From an uncultured Bacteroidales bacterium (GTDB lineage: Bacteria; Bacteroidota; Bacteroidia; Bacteroidales; UBA932), in NCBI GenBank assembly GCA_947302175.1, contig CAMYVB010000002.1, forward strand, positions 62,001 to 126,000: DNA of 64,000 bases. Direction: 5' to 3'. Position numbers and translations under genes: made by a program. The stretch's first letter is position 1, and the number at the start of each line of letters is the position of its first letter. The notes under the pieces are model-generated. The model saw only the letters and a program-made list of their open reading frames with translations. It made no database searches and was not told where the DNA came from. This document shows, piece after piece, positions 25,842 to 34,538 of the stretch.

Positions 25842-25912
25842 TTTATGAATGAATTAAAATTTCAAAAAGGTCTGCAATTTTAGTCATTTTTATGGTAAAG
25901 ACCAATATATTA

Positions 25913-26965
25913 TCAGAATAGTGAAGGGTCAGATTCCCCGGTAAGCGCCTTTTTTAGCCTTACACTGTCCATATAGGCTTCAAAACCGAGGTGTTTGTAT
26001 GCCATTTCTGTGGCGACCCTGCCTCTCTGGGTGCGGACAATGAATCCTTCCTTGATGAGGAAAGGCTCGTAAACTTCCTCGAAAGTTCCCTGATCTTCAC
26101 CTATTGCAGTTGCAATTGTATTGGCTCCAACGGGACCTCCCTTAAAGGTGGTAATTATAGTTCTGAGAATCTTATTGTCTATGGAGTCGAGACCTCGGGT
26201 ATCGATCTTGAGTTTGTCAAGGGCATATTTTGAAATGCCGCTGTCTATATGTCCGTCGCCCATCACCTGGGCGAAGTCCCTTACTCTCTTGAGAAGATAG
26301 TTGGCTATTCGGGGAGTTCCGCGACTTCTCAGGGCTATTTCCCTTGCAGCATCTTCTTCTATTTCAACTTTCAATATACCGGCACTTCTCTTAACTATCT
26401 TTACAAGTTCCTCTGTATCATAGTATTCAAGGGCGCAGGTGATTCCGAAACGTTCCCTTAGGGGAGCGGTAAGAAGACCGCTTCGCGTGGTTGCTCCGAC
26501 AAGGGTGAAGGGGTTAAGCGTAATCCTTACCGACCTTGCCCCAGGGCCTTTATCAATCATTATATCTATGACATAGTCCTCCATCGCCGAGTAGAGGTAT
26601 TCTTCCACTTCCGGAGAAAGGCGGTGGATTTCATCGATAAAAAGGACGTCGCCTTCTTCAAGGGAAGTCAGAAGACCTGCCAGATCTCCGGGCTTGTCGA
26701 GCACCGGGCCGGAAGTAATCTTCATATTTACGCCCATTTCATTGGCGATGATATGCGCAAGGGTGGTTTTTCCAAGACCTGGAGGCCCATGGAAGAGAGT
26801 GTGGTCCAGGGCTTCTGAGCGCATTTTTGCCGCCTTGATATATACTTTCAGATTGGATACTATTTCTTTCTGGCCTGTGAAATCTTCGAGTTCCTGCGGC
26901 CTTATAATTCCATCCAAATCCTTATCTTTGCGGTCGCTTGCGCTATGAGGATCAAAATTTGACAT
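25913..26965 (-). CDS. ruvB: Holliday junction helicase motor RuvB
   Basis: 350-residue AAA+ ATPase that drives branch migration with RuvA. '[20 protein letters not shown]' at the start, Walker A '[19 protein letters not shown]' (about 60-78), Walker B '[20 protein letters not shown]' (about 109-128), sensor '[20 protein letters not shown]', and a winged-helix end with '[21 protein letters not shown]'. It is transcribed leftward, away from the putative origin gap. Confidence 0.96.
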   Translation of the reverse strand: MSNFDPHSASDRKDKDLDGIIRPQELEDFTGQKEIVSNLKVYIKAAKMRSEALDHTLFHGPPGLGKTTLAHIIANEMGVNMKITSGPVLDKPGDLAGLLTSLEEGDVLFIDEIHRLSPEVEEYLYSAMEDYVIDIMIDKGPGARSVRITLNPFTLVGATTRSGLLTAPLRERFGITCALEYYDTEELVKIVKRSAGILKVEIEEDAAREIALRSRGTPRIANYLLKRVRDFAQVMGDGHIDSGISKYALDKLKIDTRGLDSIDNKILRTIITTFKGGPVGANTIATAIGEDQGTFEEVYEPFLIKEGFIVRTQRGRVATEMAYKHLGFEAYMDSVRLKKALTGESDPSLF

Positions 26966-27223
26966 CGCTGACTATTTTTCAAATACAAATATACTTTTTA
27001 TTTATTGTTTTTTGGTGATGTTGAACTTGTGGAAATGTTGATAACCCTCATAAATATTTGATTGATAGATTTTTTATAAAAAATTAACTGTGTAAAACCC
27101 TGGGGAAAGAGCTTTGATAAATTGGGGATAAAATGATTTTTCCCGGATATCAACTATTTAAACCGATTTTTCAACACTTTTTCCATAGGTTATCAACAGT
27201 TTTCCATACCTGAATGTTGATAA
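26966..27223. other. oriC: Candidate chromosomal replication origin (oriC)
   Basis: The 248-base ruvB-mfd gap is strikingly AT-rich, with runs such as 'attttttataaaaaatta' at about 27068-27085. It holds exact TTATCAACA DnaA-box-like nonamers at 27190-27198 (plus) and 27036-27044 and 27215-27223 (minus). One-mismatch copies occur at 27168-27176 (TTTTCAACA) and near 27112-27120. The rightmost box overlaps the mfd start codon. Flanking genes are transcribed away from the gap on both sides, and parS-like sites lie 8 kb to the left. dnaA is not in the window, which is not unusual outside Firmicutes. GC skew was not computed. Alternative: DnaA-regulated promoters of ruvB and mfd. Confidence 0.5.
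26986..26993 (-). promoter_or_regulatory. -7 box for ruvB
   Basis: The minus strand reads TATATTTG, an exact TAnnTTTG match, 21 bases before the ruvB ATG and at the left edge of the candidate origin. Confidence 0.55.
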
Positions 27224-30200
27224 GTTCGAAAACAGCAGGGATACTTTCAAAAGCAATAGATTCTTCAAAAGAGGTCTATTGCAGCGGGCTATTCCTCTCT
27301 GCGCGCTGGTTTGTTTTTTCTCAAATTGCCAAGCGCGGACTCCATCTGCTGGTACTTCCCACCAAGGAATCCGCAGAATATTGCTCGGCAGACCTTTATA
27401 ATCTCATAGACGGAGATAATGTTTTCTTCCTTCCTTCTTCCGGCAAGGGAATAGAAAGGAGTAATTATAAATCCACTCTTGGAGTCCAGAGGACGGCAGC
27501 AGTTGGCAAGATAACGCTTAATAAGGGTGAATTTGCAGTCATAGTAAGTTATCCCGAAGCGCTTGAAGAGAGTATTCCTGATGAAAAGACAGTCAGCGAC
27601 TCCATACTTAACCTGAAGGTCGGGGACGAGATAGATTTTGAAAAATTAAGTGAAACTCTTTTTGAAAAGAACTTTGAGAAGGTCGATTTCGTGTCTTCTC
27701 CCGGTCAGTTTGCTATAAGGGGTTCCTTGATAGACATTTTCTCTTATTCCCTGAATAACCCGTACCGCCTGTCTTTCTGGGGTAATGAAATAGAGAAAAT
27801 AAACGTTTTCGATTCTAATACCCAGCTATCCATAGAGGCTGTAGATAACGCTGAAATCATTTCAGATATAATTTCTGAGAAAGAAGGATATACTAAGTCC
27901 ATTGCCGAAATTCTCCCTTCCGATACAGTTCTGTGGCTGGATTCGTCGGATATGTACAGGCAAGAGGAGTTCTTCGCCGGTTTTGAAAGATTTAAGAAGG
28001 TATTTATAGATACCCCCCTGTCCCAGTCTTCAAGGGAAGATATAATCAAGTTTAGGATTAAACCCCAGCCTTCTTTCAATAAAAACTTCGAACTCCTCAC
28101 AGAGAATATCAAGGAAAGTATCGAGAGTGGGTATAAGGTATATATCTATGGTGAGAAGCAGTCACAGCTGGAAAGGATTAATACTATAATACGCCAGAAC
28201 GGCGGCCGCGTCCCTGAATTTATCCCCGGCAAGAATATCCACAACGGCTTCATCGACTCCGAGGATAAGATATGCTGCTACACTGACCACGAAATTTTCG
28301 ACCGCTTCCACAGAGTGAGCCTGCGACGGAGCGTTGAAAAGAGTGAGCAACTCACAGTCAATGAGCTCAACTCCCTGAGTATAGGAGACTATGTCGTGCA
28401 TATAGACCACGGCGTCGGCATATTCGGTGGACTGGTGAAGATGAAGGACGAAAAAGGCCGGGTGAAGGAGGTAGTCAAAATCAGCTATAAGGATGGCGAC
28501 GTCGTGTTCGTTTCCGTCCATGCGCTAAATAAAATCTCCCGCTTCCGTTCAAAGGAGGACGAGGCGCCAAAAATCAACAAGCTTGGATCCAAGTCTTGGC
28601 AGGCTCTCAAACAGGGCGCTAAATCCAAGATAAAAGACATAGCCAAGGAACTAATCCAGCTATACGCTAAGCGCAGGTCTTCCAAGGGATACGCCTTCTC
28701 GCCCGATTCATATCTTCAGGACGAGCTTGAATCTTCATTCATGTATGAAGATACTCCCGATCAGGAAGCCGCCACAAGGGCCGTCAAGCACGATATGGAG
28801 GAAGACTGCCCCATGGACAGGCTCGTATGCGGCGACGTCGGTTTCGGTAAGACCGAAGTGGCCATAAGGGCCGCTTTCAAAGCAGTATGCGACAGTAAGC
28901 AGGTGGCGGTGCTGGTGCCCACGACAATCCTTGCCCTGCAGCACTACAATACATTTAAAAACCGCCTCAAGGACCTTCCCTGCACGGTCGAATACGTAAG
29001 CCGCTTAAGGACGGCCAAAGAACTGACTGAAATAAAAAAGAAACTCAAGGAAGGCAAGATTGATATACTCATAGGCACGCACAAAATCCTTGGCGGAGGC
29101 TTTGAATTCAGGGATTTCGGCCTCCTTATAATAGACGAAGAGCAGAAGTTCGGTGTGTCAGCTAAGGAAAAACTCCGCCAGATGAAGCATTCGGTGGACA
29201 CACTGACTCTGACCGCCACACCCATTCCCCGCACACTGCAGTTTTCCCTTCTCGGCGCGAGGGACCTTTCAATAATCAACACCCCCCCGCCCAACCGCAT
29301 CCCCGTCCAGACTGAAATAATACTCTTTGACGAGCAAGAATTAAGGAGCATAATCAATTATGAGTTAAACAGGGGCGGCCAGGTATTCTTCCTTCATAAC
29401 AAAGTGGAGGAATTGCAGGGTATACACGACATACTCCACCGCCTCATTCCGGATATGAAGATTTGCGTGGCCCACGGGCAGATGGAGCCCAAACTCCTGG
29501 AAAACCGCATCCTTGAATTCATGAGAGGGGATTACGACCTGCTTCTTTGCACCACCATCATAGAAAATGGTCTGGACATTCCCAATGCCAACACGATAAT
29601 TATCAATCAGGCCCAGAATATCGGTCTGAGTGACCTGCACCAGCTCCGCGGCCGTGTGGGTCGCTCCAACCGCAGAGCCTTCTGCTACCTGATAGTTCCG
29701 CCACTGGTTACAATAACGGAGGAAGCGAGGCGCCGTCTCAAGGCCATAGAGGAGTTTTCCGACCTTGGAAGCGGGTTCAATATAGCCATGCAAGATTTGG
29801 ATATACGTGGCGCCGGCAACCTACTCGGCGCCGAGCAGAGCGGATATATAGCAGAAATGGGCTTCGAAACATACCAGAAGATACTTTCGGAAGCCATGGA
29901 AGAGCTCGGGCTCGAGACTGGTTACGAAATAAAGAGGACGTCGGAGAAGTTCGTTACCGACTGCGTGATTGAAACCGACCTCCCCGCCCTCATCCCCGAT
30001 TCCTACATAGACATCACTGCCGAGAAAATCAGGATATACAAGCAGCTCGATTCCATTTCTTCCGAGAAGGAAATAGCACGCCTGCATACCCAGCTCGAGG
30101 ATAGGTTCGGTAAATTCCCTCCCGAGTTTGAAAACCTCTTCCACGTGGTAAGGATAAGGAATCTCGGGTCAAAACTCGGATTTGAGAAGATAATCCTTAA

Positions 30201-30402
30201 GAATTCCCTTCTCATCTGCTTCTTCGTTGCGAACCAGATGTCGTCATACTATAAATCAAAAGTATTCTCCGATATTCTGGATAAAGTGAACTCCGGAGCC
30301 GGCAATTTCACCCTAAAGCAGAGCGAAGGCCGCCTCAAGCTTGTGACAAGGGGAGTGGATTCAGCACAGAAGGCATACGCGATTTTGTCTGAATTGGGAT
30401 AA
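27214..30402 (+). CDS. mfd: Transcription-repair coupling factor Mfd
   Basis: 1062-residue ATPase that removes stalled RNA polymerase and recruits UvrA to damaged template strands. The N-terminal UvrB-like module is diverged. The RNA-polymerase-interacting CarD-like domain is at about residue 385-450 ('SIGDYVVHIDHGVGIFGGLV'). The RecG-like motor has Walker A 'VCGDVGFGKTEVAIRAAFKA' (about 541-560), 'LLIIDEEQKFGVSAKEKLRQ' (Walker B), 'LTATPIPRTL' and 'QLRGRVGRSNRRAFCYL'. The C-terminal TRCF domain is present. It is slightly shorter than E. coli Mfd (1148). The first third of the gene is clearly AT-richer in codon use. A DnaA-box-like nonamer covers the start codon. Confidence 0.95.
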   Translation: MLISSKTAGILSKAIDSSKEVYCSGLFLSARWFVFSQIAKRGLHLLVLPTKESAEYCSADLYNLIDGDNVFFLPSSGKGIERSNYKSTLGVQRTAAVGKITLNKGEFAVIVSYPEALEESIPDEKTVSDSILNLKVGDEIDFEKLSETLFEKNFEKVDFVSSPGQFAIRGSLIDIFSYSLNNPYRLSFWGNEIEKINVFDSNTQLSIEAVDNAEIISDIISEKEGYTKSIAEILPSDTVLWLDSSDMYRQEEFFAGFERFKKVFIDTPLSQSSREDIIKFRIKPQPSFNKNFELLTENIKESIESGYKVYIYGEKQSQLERINTIIRQNGGRVPEFIPGKNIHNGFIDSEDKICCYTDHEIFDRFHRVSLRRSVEKSEQLTVNELNSLSIGDYVVHIDHGVGIFGGLVKMKDEKGRVKEVVKISYKDGDVVFVSVHALNKISRFRSKEDEAPKINKLGSKSWQALKQGAKSKIKDIAKELIQLYAKRRSSKGYAFSPDSYLQDELESSFMYEDTPDQEAATRAVKHDMEEDCPMDRLVCGDVGFGKTEVAIRAAFKAVCDSKQVAVLVPTTILALQHYNTFKNRLKDLPCTVEYVSRLRTAKELTEIKKKLKEGKIDILIGTHKILGGGFEFRDFGLLIIDEEQKFGVSAKEKLRQMKHSVDTLTLTATPIPRTLQFSLLGARDLSIINTPPPNRIPVQTEIILFDEQELRSIINYELNRGGQVFFLHNKVEELQGIHDILHRLIPDMKICVAHGQMEPKLLENRILEFMRGDYDLLLCTTIIENGLDIPNANTIIINQAQNIGLSDLHQLRGRVGRSNRRAFCYLIVPPLVTITEEARRRLKAIEEFSDLGSGFNIAMQDLDIRGAGNLLGAEQSGYIAEMGFETYQKILSEAMEELGLETGYEIKRTSEKFVTDCVIETDLPALIPDSYIDITAEKIRIYKQLDSISSEKEIARLHTQLEDRFGKFPPEFENLFHVVRIRNLGSKLGFEKIILKNSLLICFFVANQMSSYYKSKVFSDILDKVNSGAGNFTLKQSEGRLKLVTRGVDSAQKAYAILSELG

Positions 30403-30415
30403 TTTTGTACCTTTG
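30400..30415 (+). promoter_or_regulatory. Tandem -7 boxes for coaX cluster
   Basis: TAATTTTG (30400-30407) and TACCTTTG (30408-30415) lie back to back at the end of mfd, both matching TAnnTTTG. They suggest that the coaX-OMP-TPR-lptC unit can be transcribed independently of mfd. They also argue against a TTG start at 30413. Confidence 0.5.
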
Positions 30416-30439
30416 AAGGTTTGCTTAAAGAAAAAAGAC

Positions 30440-31165
30440 TTGAATCTTGTCGTTGAAATAGGCAATACGGCCCTGAAAGCTGCCTGGACCGAAGGGACAA
30501 CACTCGGGAAGACCTACAGATACCAGGGCGAGAGAAGGATTGATTTCATTACGGGTATCACTTCCAAGGAAAAGCCGGAAGTGATGGCCGTTTCGTCCGT
30601 GTATGAGATTTCGCGCCAGGATGAGGCCCGCCTCAAGGAAGAGTGCCAGACGCTCATCATCCTCGACTCGGCCCATCCCGAGGTCGCCATCCAAAACGGT
30701 CTTCCCCAGTATATTTCATACGATAGGGTGGCCGCCCTGATAGCTGCAAAGCGGCTTTTTAAGAACATGGGCTGCACTGTCTTTGATTTCGGCACCACAC
30801 TGACTATTGACTATATAGACTCTCTGGGCAACTACGAAGGGGGTAATATTTCCCCTGGATGCAGGACCAGATTCAAGGCCCTTGGCCGCTATTCCAAGTC
30901 GCTTCCCATCCTTGATACCCCCGCTGAAATTACCCCTCTGGGTCACTCTGTCAGTTCAGCTATTGAGTCGGGAGTCATATCGGGCATAATGTTTGAAATA
31001 CAGGCCTACATTGACAGAAAGCCCGGTAACGTGGTCATATTTACGGGTGGAGATGCAATTTATTTTGTAAAGAAGATGAAAAACTCCATCTTTGTAGTTT
31101 GTAACCTAGTGCTTATAGGGCTCGCATTGATAACGGAAGATTATGTATCAGACAAAGAAAACTAG
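30440..31165 (+). CDS. coaX: Type III pantothenate kinase
   Basis: 241 residues from the TTG at 30440, which gives 'MNLVVEIGNTALKAAW', the standard family start (phosphate loop 'D/E-IGNT'). An in-frame TTG at 30413 would add nine Lys-rich residues and lies inside a promoter box. The A-rich stretch AAGAAAAAAGA just before 30440 is a plausible Bacteroidota ribosome site. First step of coenzyme A synthesis: phosphorylates pantothenate. Other blocks: 'YDRVAALIAAKRLF' (Asp catalytic base), 'DFGTTLTIDYID' and 'GGNISPGCRTRFKAL'. It overlaps the next gene by 23 bases. Confidence 0.92.
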   Translation: MNLVVEIGNTALKAAWTEGTTLGKTYRYQGERRIDFITGITSKEKPEVMAVSSVYEISRQDEARLKEECQTLIILDSAHPEVAIQNGLPQYISYDRVAALIAAKRLFKNMGCTVFDFGTTLTIDYIDSLGNYEGGNISPGCRTRFKALGRYSKSLPILDTPAEITPLGHSVSSAIESGVISGIMFEIQAYIDRKPGNVVIFTGGDAIYFVKKMKNSIFVVCNLVLIGLALITEDYVSDKEN

Positions 31166-32477
31166 GATTTCAGTCCTTCTGTTAATGATGGTGTCGGTTT
31201 TATCGGGAAGCAGCGCTTTCTCGCAGACCGGCGCTTCGTCGGCGCAGTCCCCCTATACCATCTTCGGCCCCGGAAAGATACTCCAGGAAGGCACTGCCTA
31301 CCACAAGAGCATGGGTGGCACGGGCATAGCCTCGAGAAACCGCAGGGTGATCAACTATATGAACCCTGCCGCTCTGACGGCAAGGGATTCGCTTGCGTTC
31401 ATGACCGACTTCGGTCTGACGCATTCCGACGAGCTGTACAAGAAAGGATCTACGTACTCGGGAAGCAATATTACCAACTTCAACGACATAGTAATATCCT
31501 TTCCCATCTACAAGTCCTCCGCCATGATGCTGGGCATAGCTCCCTACAGCGGCCTGGGGTACCAGATAGCTTCCTACGAGACGGATCCGGAGTTGATAGG
31601 TAACCTTGGAAACATAACCAAGACCTCTACCGGCACAGGCGGCCTGTATCAGCTGTTTGTCGGTGGTGGCGTGACTTTCTGGAAGAGGCTTTCGCTCGGC
31701 GCCGAATTCATCCACTATTTCGGCAAGATACAGAAAGGCAATACCGTCATCTTCTCCAGCTCCAATTACAACGGAGTCAGCAGCGGCTACAATATGGTCC
31801 TCAGGGCAAACACCGCTAAATTCGGTCTCCAGTACGAGCAGCCAATCGGCAGCCTTACCGTCGGAGTTGGCGCCACGTATAAGCTCGACGCTCCTTTTTC
31901 CGGAAAGATTGAGGACTACAAGATTTCCACCGCATCGCTCATGTCCGACACATTGCGATATGCAGTCAACGACTTTTCGAAAGACAAGGTTAGCATAGCC
32001 TCGGAGCTGGGAGTAGGAGCGTCGGTCCGTTACGGTGAGAAGTGGAGGGCGGAAGTCGACTATGTCACATCCTACTGGTCCCGTTCGGGCATGGAAAAAG
32101 TCGGAGGCTTCTCCAACGAGTCGAACATAAAGTTCTCAGCCACGGACTCCCGTTCCATAAGGGCCGGTTTCGAATTTATACCCAACGTAAACGACGTCCG
32201 ATACTACATGCGAAGGGTCTCCTATAAGGCCGGAGCGTACATGAACCGCGAATACTACGTCCTGGACGGGAATATGGTCAACAGTATGGGACTCACGCTT
32301 GGCGCCACCTTCCCCATTTCCAACCAGAACGTCCGGTCTGGAAACGGAGTGTCCCTGAGCGTAGATTTCGGGCAGAGAGGTTCCGTCAAGAACAATCTCA
32401 CCCGCGAAAACTACATTACGTTTACGATAGGCCTGAACGCCTTCGACATCTGGTTCCAAAAGAGCAGATATCAATAG
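31143..32477 (+). CDS. Outer-membrane beta-barrel protein (Bacteroidota, FadL/PorV-like)
   Basis: 444 residues with signal peptide 'ISVLLLMMVSVLSGSSAFSQ'. The mature start 'SSAQSPYTIFGPGKILQ' and 'GTAYHKSMGGTGIASRNRRV' match a Bacteroidota family of outer-membrane proteins annotated as hypothetical or FadL-like, which begin with 'SPYSxYGxG'. Alternating beta strands run to a C-terminus ending in aromatic residues ('FDIWFQKSRYQ'). The role is not known. It belongs to the conserved run coaX-OMP-TPR-lptC, which points to outer-membrane assembly. It overlaps coaX. Confidence 0.8.
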   Translation: MYQTKKTRISVLLLMMVSVLSGSSAFSQTGASSAQSPYTIFGPGKILQEGTAYHKSMGGTGIASRNRRVINYMNPAALTARDSLAFMTDFGLTHSDELYKKGSTYSGSNITNFNDIVISFPIYKSSAMMLGIAPYSGLGYQIASYETDPELIGNLGNITKTSTGTGGLYQLFVGGGVTFWKRLSLGAEFIHYFGKIQKGNTVIFSSSNYNGVSSGYNMVLRANTAKFGLQYEQPIGSLTVGVGATYKLDAPFSGKIEDYKISTASLMSDTLRYAVNDFSKDKVSIASELGVGASVRYGEKWRAEVDYVTSYWSRSGMEKVGGFSNESNIKFSATDSRSIRAGFEFIPNVNDVRYYMRRVSYKAGAYMNREYYVLDGNMVNSMGLTLGATFPISNQNVRSGNGVSLSVDFGQRGSVKNNLTRENYITFTIGLNAFDIWFQKSRYQ

Positions 32478-32513
32478 AGCAGATTAACCACACCGAACAA
32501 ATACCAAAAAGAT

Positions 32514-33830
32514 ATGAAGAAGATATTCTTTGCAATTTTAGCCTTTTCGATGGTTTTTTCCTTCGGAGCTTCCGCCCAGGGAAAATATGGTGCCGACAGC
32601 GCCGAATGCGTCAAGTACCTCTCCTATTACAAGGAGTATTTCAAGCAAAAGAATTATGACCAGGCCACGCCCAACTGGCGTCAGGCCTATTCAATCTGCC
32701 CTCCCACGGCCAACCAGACTATGCTCGTGGACGGTACCGTGCTCGTTAGGCGCCTGATTGCCAACACCAAGAACGAGGCCTACAGGAAATCCCTCGTGGA
32801 CACCCTCATGGCCATCCATGACGCCCGTATCCAGTACTATCCCAAGTACGCCGTCACCGCCCGCAACAACAAGGGTACCGACATGTCCAACTACATAAAG
32901 GATCCCAAGACCCTCTATGCCGGATACAACGAGATTATCGCAGCCAACGGCAAGGACGTCAAGCCCTCCATCCTCATCTTCGACCTCAATTCCGCTATCA
33001 CCCTCTTCCAGGACGGTGTCATTACCGCGGAGGACGTCATCAACACCTACCAGAGGAATATGGACCTCCTTTCCTCCATATCCCCCAAGAATGACGCCGA
33101 GGCAGCCCAGAACGACAAGGTCAAGGGCGACCTCGAAGGCCTCTTCATCTCCAGCAACGTGGCAAGCTGCGACAACCTGATTGCCCTCTTCACTCCCCGT
33201 CTCGAGGCCAATCCCAACGATATTGCAGTCGTTTCGAACATAGTGACCATGATGAGCAAGACCGAGGGCTGCACCGACAACGACCTTTTCCTCAAGGCCG
33301 TGACCGCCATGCACAAACTCGACCCTTCCCACAAGTCCGCATACTTCATCTACAGGCTCAACGCATCCAGGGGCAACACCGACAGCGCCATCAGCTACCT
33401 CGAGCAAGCAATCGCCTATCCCGAGTCCGACGAAGCCACCGACGGTGAGTACTACTACGAGCTTGCCAAGTTCTGCTACACCAACGGCATGAAGGCCCGC
33501 GCCTTCTCAGCTGCCAACAAGGCTGCCGAGCTGAATCCTTCAGTCAAGGGCGAATGCTACATGCTCATAGGCAACATCTGGGCGGCAACTTCCTGCGGCG
33601 GCAACGAAATCGAGAATCGCGCCCCCTACTGGGTCGCTGTGGACTACTATCAGAGGGCTAAGGCTGCCAACGAGAGCCTCTCTTCCGAGGCTAATGAGCG
33701 CATCGCCTCCTGCAGCCACTACTTCCCCCAGACCGCAGAGGCCTTCATGTACGACCTCACCGCCGGCCAGAGCTACACCGTTTCCTGCGGCGGCATGACC
33801 GCCACCACCACGGTGAGAACTCAGAAATAA
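32514..33830 (+). CDS. Exported TPR-repeat protein
   Basis: 438 residues with signal peptide 'MKKIFFAILAFSMVFSFGASAQ', so periplasmic. Helical repeats of TPR character are spread through the chain: 'AECVKYLSYYKEYFKQKNYD' (about 26-45), 'YFIYRLNASRGNTDSAISYL' (about 280-300), 'EYYYELAKFCYTNGMKARAF' (about 315-335) and 'KGECYMLIGNIWAATSCGG'. The C-terminus is a short Thr-rich stretch. The position between an outer-membrane barrel and lptC is conserved in Bacteroidales and suggests a role in envelope biogenesis. The exact function is unknown. The codons are strongly C-ending. Confidence 0.85.
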   Translation: MKKIFFAILAFSMVFSFGASAQGKYGADSAECVKYLSYYKEYFKQKNYDQATPNWRQAYSICPPTANQTMLVDGTVLVRRLIANTKNEAYRKSLVDTLMAIHDARIQYYPKYAVTARNNKGTDMSNYIKDPKTLYAGYNEIIAANGKDVKPSILIFDLNSAITLFQDGVITAEDVINTYQRNMDLLSSISPKNDAEAAQNDKVKGDLEGLFISSNVASCDNLIALFTPRLEANPNDIAVVSNIVTMMSKTEGCTDNDLFLKAVTAMHKLDPSHKSAYFIYRLNASRGNTDSAISYLEQAIAYPESDEATDGEYYYELAKFCYTNGMKARAFSAANKAAELNPSVKGECYMLIGNIWAATSCGGNEIENRAPYWVAVDYYQRAKAANESLSSEANERIASCSHYFPQTAEAFMYDLTAGQSYTVSCGGMTATTTVRTQK

Positions 33831-33833
33831 GCT

Positions 33834-34463
33834 TTGAAGCGATTAGGGAAAATACTGATTGCGATAGCAAGCGCCGCGGCGCTTGCTATCCTCATATATT
33901 TGAGCATCAAGGGAAAACCTGCTGAGCCCGTCCCCGCCCCCGAAGAGCGCCCCGTCCAGGTCGTGGACTCGATGTTTGCCATACGCTCGAAGAACGGCAC
34001 CCTGTCCCTCAGGCTCGAGGCGGACAAGATGATCCGCTACGAGAATGACTCCATTTCCACGGAGCTGTTTCCCGAGGGTTTTGCCGTCTATGGATACAAC
34101 GAAGAAGGCATGCTCGAGACCATCATCATCTCAGACGAGGCCCGCCACCGCGTGTTCAAGAAGGTAAATGGCGAAGAATGGGCCGCGTATGGCGACGTAT
34201 CCATCCAGAACGTCATCAAGCGCGAAACCATGGAGACCGACACCCTCTACTGGGACCAGCGCACCAACGAAATCTACACCGACTGCTACATCCGCATGTA
34301 CTCGCCCGACGGGTTCATGCAGGGATACGGCATGCGTTCAGACGACAAGGCAAGGAACGCTCAAATCAACAAGCCCTTCAACAGTTTCGGCGTAGTGGTG
34401 CAGGATACGACTGCGATAATTGTCGATTCCGTTAATTTTATAGGTCCTTTTCTCAAAAAATAA
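33834..34463 (+). CDS. lptC: LPS export protein LptC
   Basis: 209 residues, TTG start ('MKRLGKILIAIASAAALAIL', one N-terminal anchor). Bitopic inner-membrane protein that passes lipopolysaccharide from LptBFG to LptA. The beta-jellyroll (about residues 45-190) shows 'SLRLEADKMIRYENDS', 'MLETIIISDEARHRV' and 'TDTLYWDQRTNEIYTDCYIR', typical of Bacteroidota LptC. It follows the TPR gene after 3 bases. lptB and lptF/G are not in the window. Confidence 0.88.
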   Translation: MKRLGKILIAIASAAALAILIYLSIKGKPAEPVPAPEERPVQVVDSMFAIRSKNGTLSLRLEADKMIRYENDSISTELFPEGFAVYGYNEEGMLETIIISDEARHRVFKKVNGEEWAAYGDVSIQNVIKRETMETDTLYWDQRTNEIYTDCYIRMYSPDGFMQGYGMRSDDKARNAQINKPFNSFGVVVQDTTAIIVDSVNFIGPFLKK

Positions 34464-34538
34464 TTATGATTTTCGGGAAAATTACTATCTTCGCACCCCA
34501 ATGCCCAAAAAGACAAAAAATTAAAAATCAAAGATAAA

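Noticed and set aside
30137..30152. CCACGTGG in mfd as a further parS site
   Set aside because: Only 12 of 16 positions fit and it falls in normal codons; similar chance matches occur at about 38597, 46137 and 63397.
30413..30439. TTG start at 30413 for coaX
   Set aside because: It lies in a promoter box and adds nine non-homologous residues; the TTG at 30440 gives the standard CoaX start.
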